Positions 5,071 through 5,120 of a DNA stretch of 5,120 nucleotides are shown piece by piece (the first letter of the stretch is position 1; each line of letters opens with the position of its first letter). The DNA is taken from positions 1 to 5,120 of the forward strand of contig QIEW01000329.1 of NCBI GenBank assembly GCA_003230535.1. The letters are read 5' to 3'. Made by a program: the position numbers and the translations under genes. The notes beneath the pieces are model-generated. The model was not told the DNA's origin. It saw nothing but the letters and a program-made list of their open reading frames with translations, and did no database searches. Source of the stretch: a bacterium (lineage in GTDB: Bacteria > SZUA-182 > SZUA-191).

Positions 5071-5120
5071 GATCGGGTTAAAAGCGAATTCAGGGAAGGA
5101 ATTTTAAGAAGAAGAAAAAC

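Noticed and set aside
4779-5107. Overlapping rightward open frames, one Pro/Leu/Ala-rich like a membrane segment.
   Set aside because: They are opposite the zinc-knuckle gene, whose cysteine cluster and aromatic signature look like real protein; the rightward frames have no ribosome site or recognisable domain.

Overview
The window comes from a bacterial chromosome, probably a Gram-negative environmental lineage of the Desulfobacterota or Nitrospirota kind. That placement is an impression from the gene families, the strong AGGAGG ribosome sites and a palindromic TGTCATTCC-type intergenic repeat; nothing here fixes the taxon. One long housekeeping gene, recQ, reads rightward. Everything to its right reads leftward and is accessory DNA: small toxin-antitoxin-type genes, an orphan nuclease domain and an orphan zinc-knuckle protein. 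Several of these are visibly decaying.

Layout. Positions 1-413 are AT-rich and hold no gene, but contain a 36-bp imperfect direct repeat. Positions 414-2615 (+) encode a full-length RecQ helicase with a C-terminal helicase-associated HTH extension. It is convergent with a leftward operon that starts at a good sigma70-type promoter (3533-3561). That operon carries a possible 18-codon leader ORF, a short HEAT-repeat gene broken by a one-base frameshift, an intact DUF4258 toxin-like gene and an intact YgiT/MqsA-type zinc-finger antitoxin gene. The last three overlap or abut, so they are probably translationally coupled.

Upstream in the same direction is a second module of the same kind. It has its own near-consensus promoter (4079-4107) and an intact YgiT-type gene (3652-3882), but its toxin gene (3884-4036) is a remnant with no normal start codon and no C-terminal half. 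Further upstream are a single-HKD phospholipase D-like protein (4141-4575), a small MITE/REP-like palindromic element (4584-4656), and a zinc-knuckle protein (4695-5042). The zinc-knuckle protein looks C-terminally truncated and has a 12-bp tandem duplication inside its cysteine cluster.

How the genes relate. The two zinc-finger/DUF4258 modules share the order toxin first, antitoxin second, and nearly the same junction sequence (GGAGGCGAA just before the antitoxin start). They look like diverged copies or successive acquisitions of one family. One is apparently functional; the other is an orphan antitoxin beside a dead toxin. I see no complete new defence system. The points most worth checking are the toxin-loss module beside an intact one, the HEAT gene coupled to a toxin-antitoxin pair, and the repeat and palindrome in the operon promoter.
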